Positions 62,465 through 64,000 of a stretch of 64,000 nt of DNA are shown here, piece by piece. Source of the stretch: LMUY01 sp964235495 (GTDB lineage: Bacteria > Pseudomonadota > Alphaproteobacteria > Acetobacterales > Acetobacteraceae); NCBI GenBank assembly GCA_964235495.1, contig CAXSAX010000004.1:56617-120616 (forward strand), in the 5' to 3' direction. Positions within the stretch are counted from its first letter, which is position 1; each line of letters opens with the position of its first letter. The position numbers were made by a program, and so were the translations under genes. A model generated the notes under the pieces. It worked only from the letters and a program-made list of their open reading frames with translations. It was not told where the DNA came from and did not search any database.

Positions 62465-62613
62465 CGCGCCAAGTCCGTCGTGATCGGCCGCGGCTCGCCG
62501 ACACCCGGCGTCAGGCCGTAATACGCCGGCAGCCCCGTCTCCCCCGGCCCTTTCGGCGTCGCCTGGCACGCCGCCAGCGCCACCGCCAGCAGCAGGCATA
62601 TCCGTCCAGTCAT
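62461..62613 (-). CDS. Very small lipoprotein (50 aa)
   Basis: From ATG 62613. Signal peptide TGRICLLLAVALAAC with lipobox Cys near residue 16; the mature part is only about 35 residues (QATPKGPGETGLPAYYGLTPGVG and on). Coding is supported by the clear lipoprotein signal and the coupled second gene. Function unknown. Confidence 0.55.
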   Translation of the reverse strand: MTGRICLLLAVALAACQATPKGPGETGLPAYYGLTPGVGEPRPITTDLAR

Positions 62614-63015
62614 GGGCAGCCCTCCCCGCTTCCTGCGCGAAGCGCGCCGGGTCACCCTCCCACACGATGCGGGCCTGCTCCAGCCCATAGACCCGGTGGT
62701 GCGCGTCCCCCCCGCTCAGCGGAGCCCCGGCGTTGCGGACGGGGCTGGTCCGAGCCCGACATCAAGGCTCGCGTCAGGCTCCAAGCCGGAAGCCTGGGTT
62801 CCAGCGCCGGTCACGCGGCCGCTCCGGCTGCCTGCGGGATTGAGTCGTTGACGCCAGCCGGTTGTCTGAGGTCACCTGCCATGGTGACCTTGCGCGCCCT
62901 CTTTGCCGTGCCTCCCCTTAGGGCGCTGACCCAGCGGACCGTCACGGCAAGTGTCCTCGCAAGCGCCGCCGCCAACACCGGCCGCGCGGGCGCGATGCCG
63001 GTCAGGAACAGAGCA
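62614..63015. other. Gene-free region of about 400 bp with an operator-like dyad
   Basis: Divergent promoter region between the lipoprotein pair and the ABM-type gene. Apart from the dyad at 62869-62890 nothing distinctive was recognised. A frame continues upstream of the ABM start, but its first 56 residues look non-native, so it is not counted as coding. Confidence 0.45.
62869..62890. promoter_or_regulatory. Operator-like perfect inverted repeat
   Basis: AGGTCACC, six bases, GGTGACCT: an 8-bp perfect dyad, 22 bp in all, about 125 bp before the ABM monooxygenase start. Symmetry and spacing are like binding sites of dimeric TetR, GntR or LacI-type repressors. No such regulator gene is nearby. 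A stable RNA hairpin is another possibility. Confidence 0.45.
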
Positions 63016-63300
63016 ATGCACGGAGTCATAAGCGAGTTCCTGACGGTTCCCGGCAAGCGGGACGAGTTCATCGGCATCCTGGCGCAGGCAACCCAAGCCA
63101 TGCCCGGCTGCCTGGCCTACGTCATCGCCAAGGACGCCGGCCGCGACGACGCAGTGTGGGTGACCGAGGTCTGGGCCGACCAGCAGAGCCACGCGGCCTC
63201 CCTCGCCCTGCCCGCCGTCCAGCAAGCGCTGCAGCAGGGGCGGCCCTTGATCGCCAGCATGGGAACCCGGGCCGAAACCGTGCCCATGGCCGGAGCCTGA
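63016..63300 (+). CDS. Antibiotic biosynthesis monooxygenase (ABM) domain protein
   Basis: 94 residues from ATG 63016, chosen because the protein then begins exactly at the ABM fold (HGVISEFLTVPGKRDEFIGIL) and matches the typical length. Further motifs: MPGCLAYVIAKD, DAVWVTEVWADQQSHAASL, then LPAVQQALQQGRPLI. The ferredoxin-like dimeric fold (YgiN-type) oxidises quinols or similar, or degrades haem in some members. Substrate unknown. AGGAAC precedes the start. Confidence 0.85.
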   Translation: MHGVISEFLTVPGKRDEFIGILAQATQAMPGCLAYVIAKDAGRDDAVWVTEVWADQQSHAASLALPAVQQALQQGRPLIASMGTRAETVPMAGA

Positions 63301-63421
63301 CGCTCCCGACACGACCCAGCCGCCACGCGAAAACGCTGCCCAAACCGTGAAAGGGCGCCATTTGCGTTAGCACAGCAAACAAAAGCTTGCGCCCGGACGC
63401 CGTTCGTCGTTTGTTCAGGCC

Positions 63422-64000
63422 GTGACCAGCCCGCATCCCACCCCCCTTCCCGAGCCAGCCGACGCGCCCGACGCCGCACCCTGCGACAGCCAGGCCGCGC
63501 TGGACGCCCAGCGCCGCGCCAGCCAGGCGCACGCCCTGGCGGCGGTGGCCCGCCTGACCGACCTCACCCTGGAGCTGGCCACCGTCTTGCAGGCCAACAC
63601 CCTGGCCCAGGCGCACATCGCCGACACCCTGGCCGAGCCAGTGCCGGAGGCCAGCACCGCCGCGTTTGACCGCATCGCCCGCTGCACCCGGCGCTCCGCG
63701 CTCACCCTGCACCACCTCGCCCAGCCGCCCCGCCCCAGCCGCAGCGCATCCGAGTACGGTCCGCCAGACCGCACGGCCACCCGGCAGCGCGTGCTGCGCG
63801 CCGTGGAGGACGCGATCCAGGCGGAGGCGGGCGACGACGCGCAGGCCGAGCGCCTGCGCGGCGAGGCCCGCGAGCGGCTGGAGCAGCTGGACCGGGTGGA
63901 GTTCGTCGGTGACCGGACCCGCCTGTCGGACGCCAGCCTGCGGGACGGCCGCCTGTCGGTGCCGGCGCTGGTGGCCGACATCGTGCACGACCTGGGCCTG
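63422..64000 (+). CDS. Hypothetical helical protein, 3' end outside the window
   Basis: A frame open from GTG 63422 to the end of the window (193 residues so far). It is Ala/Arg/Leu-rich and largely helical, with an N-terminal Pro-rich stretch, LTDLTLELATVLQANTLAQAH, and a long charged helix around residues 125-160 (AVEDAIQAEAGDDAQAERLRG). No domain is recognised. Similar short-N-terminal hypothetical proteins occur in Acetobacteraceae to my recollection, unverified. Coding is supported by the clean frame; the start is uncertain. Confidence 0.55.
   Translation, partial: MTSPHPTPLPEPADAPDAAPCDSQAALDAQRRASQAHALAAVARLTDLTLELATVLQANTLAQAHIADTLAEPVPEASTAAFDRIARCTRRSALTLHHLAQPPRPSRSASEYGPPDRTATRQRVLRAVEDAIQAEAGDDAQAERLRGEARERLEQLDRVEFVGDRTRLSDASLRDGRLSVPALVADIVHDLGL

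Overview
The window is very GC-rich, and almost every base is coding on one strand or the other. The order pyrH-frr-uppS-cdsA-dxr-rseP-bamA-ompH-lpxD-fabZ-lpxA-lpxI, the use of LpxI instead of LpxH, many GTG/TTG starts and frequent 4-base stop/start overlaps all fit an alphaproteobacterium. I infer Acetobacteraceae/Rhodospirillales from gene style; no rRNA or other taxonomic marker is present. No tRNA, rRNA, CRISPR array or intact insertion sequence was seen.

Layout. 1-4.1 kb: the 3' end of an acyltransferase-3 gene, a secreted protein of unknown function, a small conserved protein and a PLP aminotransferase. 4.1-18.6 kb (minus strand): the envelope core, with YcjX/YcjF stress proteins, a glyoxalase, lipid A enzymes (LpxI, LpxA, FabZ, LpxD), outer-membrane protein assembly (OmpH/Skp, BamA), RseP, isoprenoid and undecaprenyl steps (Dxr, UppS), CdsA, ribosome recycling factor and UMP kinase. 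18.6-21.9 kb: an acetate-type symporter with its DUF485 partner, a YqaA-like membrane protein and a secreted protein. 22-24.6 kb: an OmpR/EnvZ-type two-component system divergent from a Met-rich secreted protein. 24.6-31.3 kb: a Tat-exported molybdenum aldehyde oxidoreductase (PaoABC type), an aldehyde dehydrogenase, a lipoprotein and a degenerate ExeA-like protein.

31.3-37.7 kb: UvrD, a GtrB-like glycosyltransferase whose start codon overlaps that of uvrD head to head, then an LpxL-like acyltransferase and a cyclopropane-synthase-like methyltransferase with A/T-rich codon use, separated by a possible 235-bp MITE-like remnant. 37.8-41.7 kb: aldehyde/alcohol metabolism (ALDH, DUF779, zinc ADH) and a cysteine hydrolase. 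41.9-48.2 kb: a SPOR lytic transglycosylase, a two-subunit CoA transferase, two transglutaminase-like proteins, a Rap1a-like protein, and a zeta-toxin-type pair in which the kinase carries an in-frame stop.

48.2-55.9 kb is the most distinctive part: seven overlapping minus-strand genes (two SDR sugar epimerases, a B12-binding-type radical SAM enzyme, three glycosyltransferases of which two are CgeB-like, and an acyltransferase-3). They look like a compact pathway for an unidentified glycan or glycosylated metabolite. 56.1-60.8 kb: an RND pump followed by its adaptor and a tiny heavy-metal (HMA) protein. 61.2-64 kb: a PEP-CTERM GDSL-type protein lacking the expected catalytic Asp, two small lipoproteins, an ABM monooxygenase-like protein and the start of an unrecognised gene running off the window.
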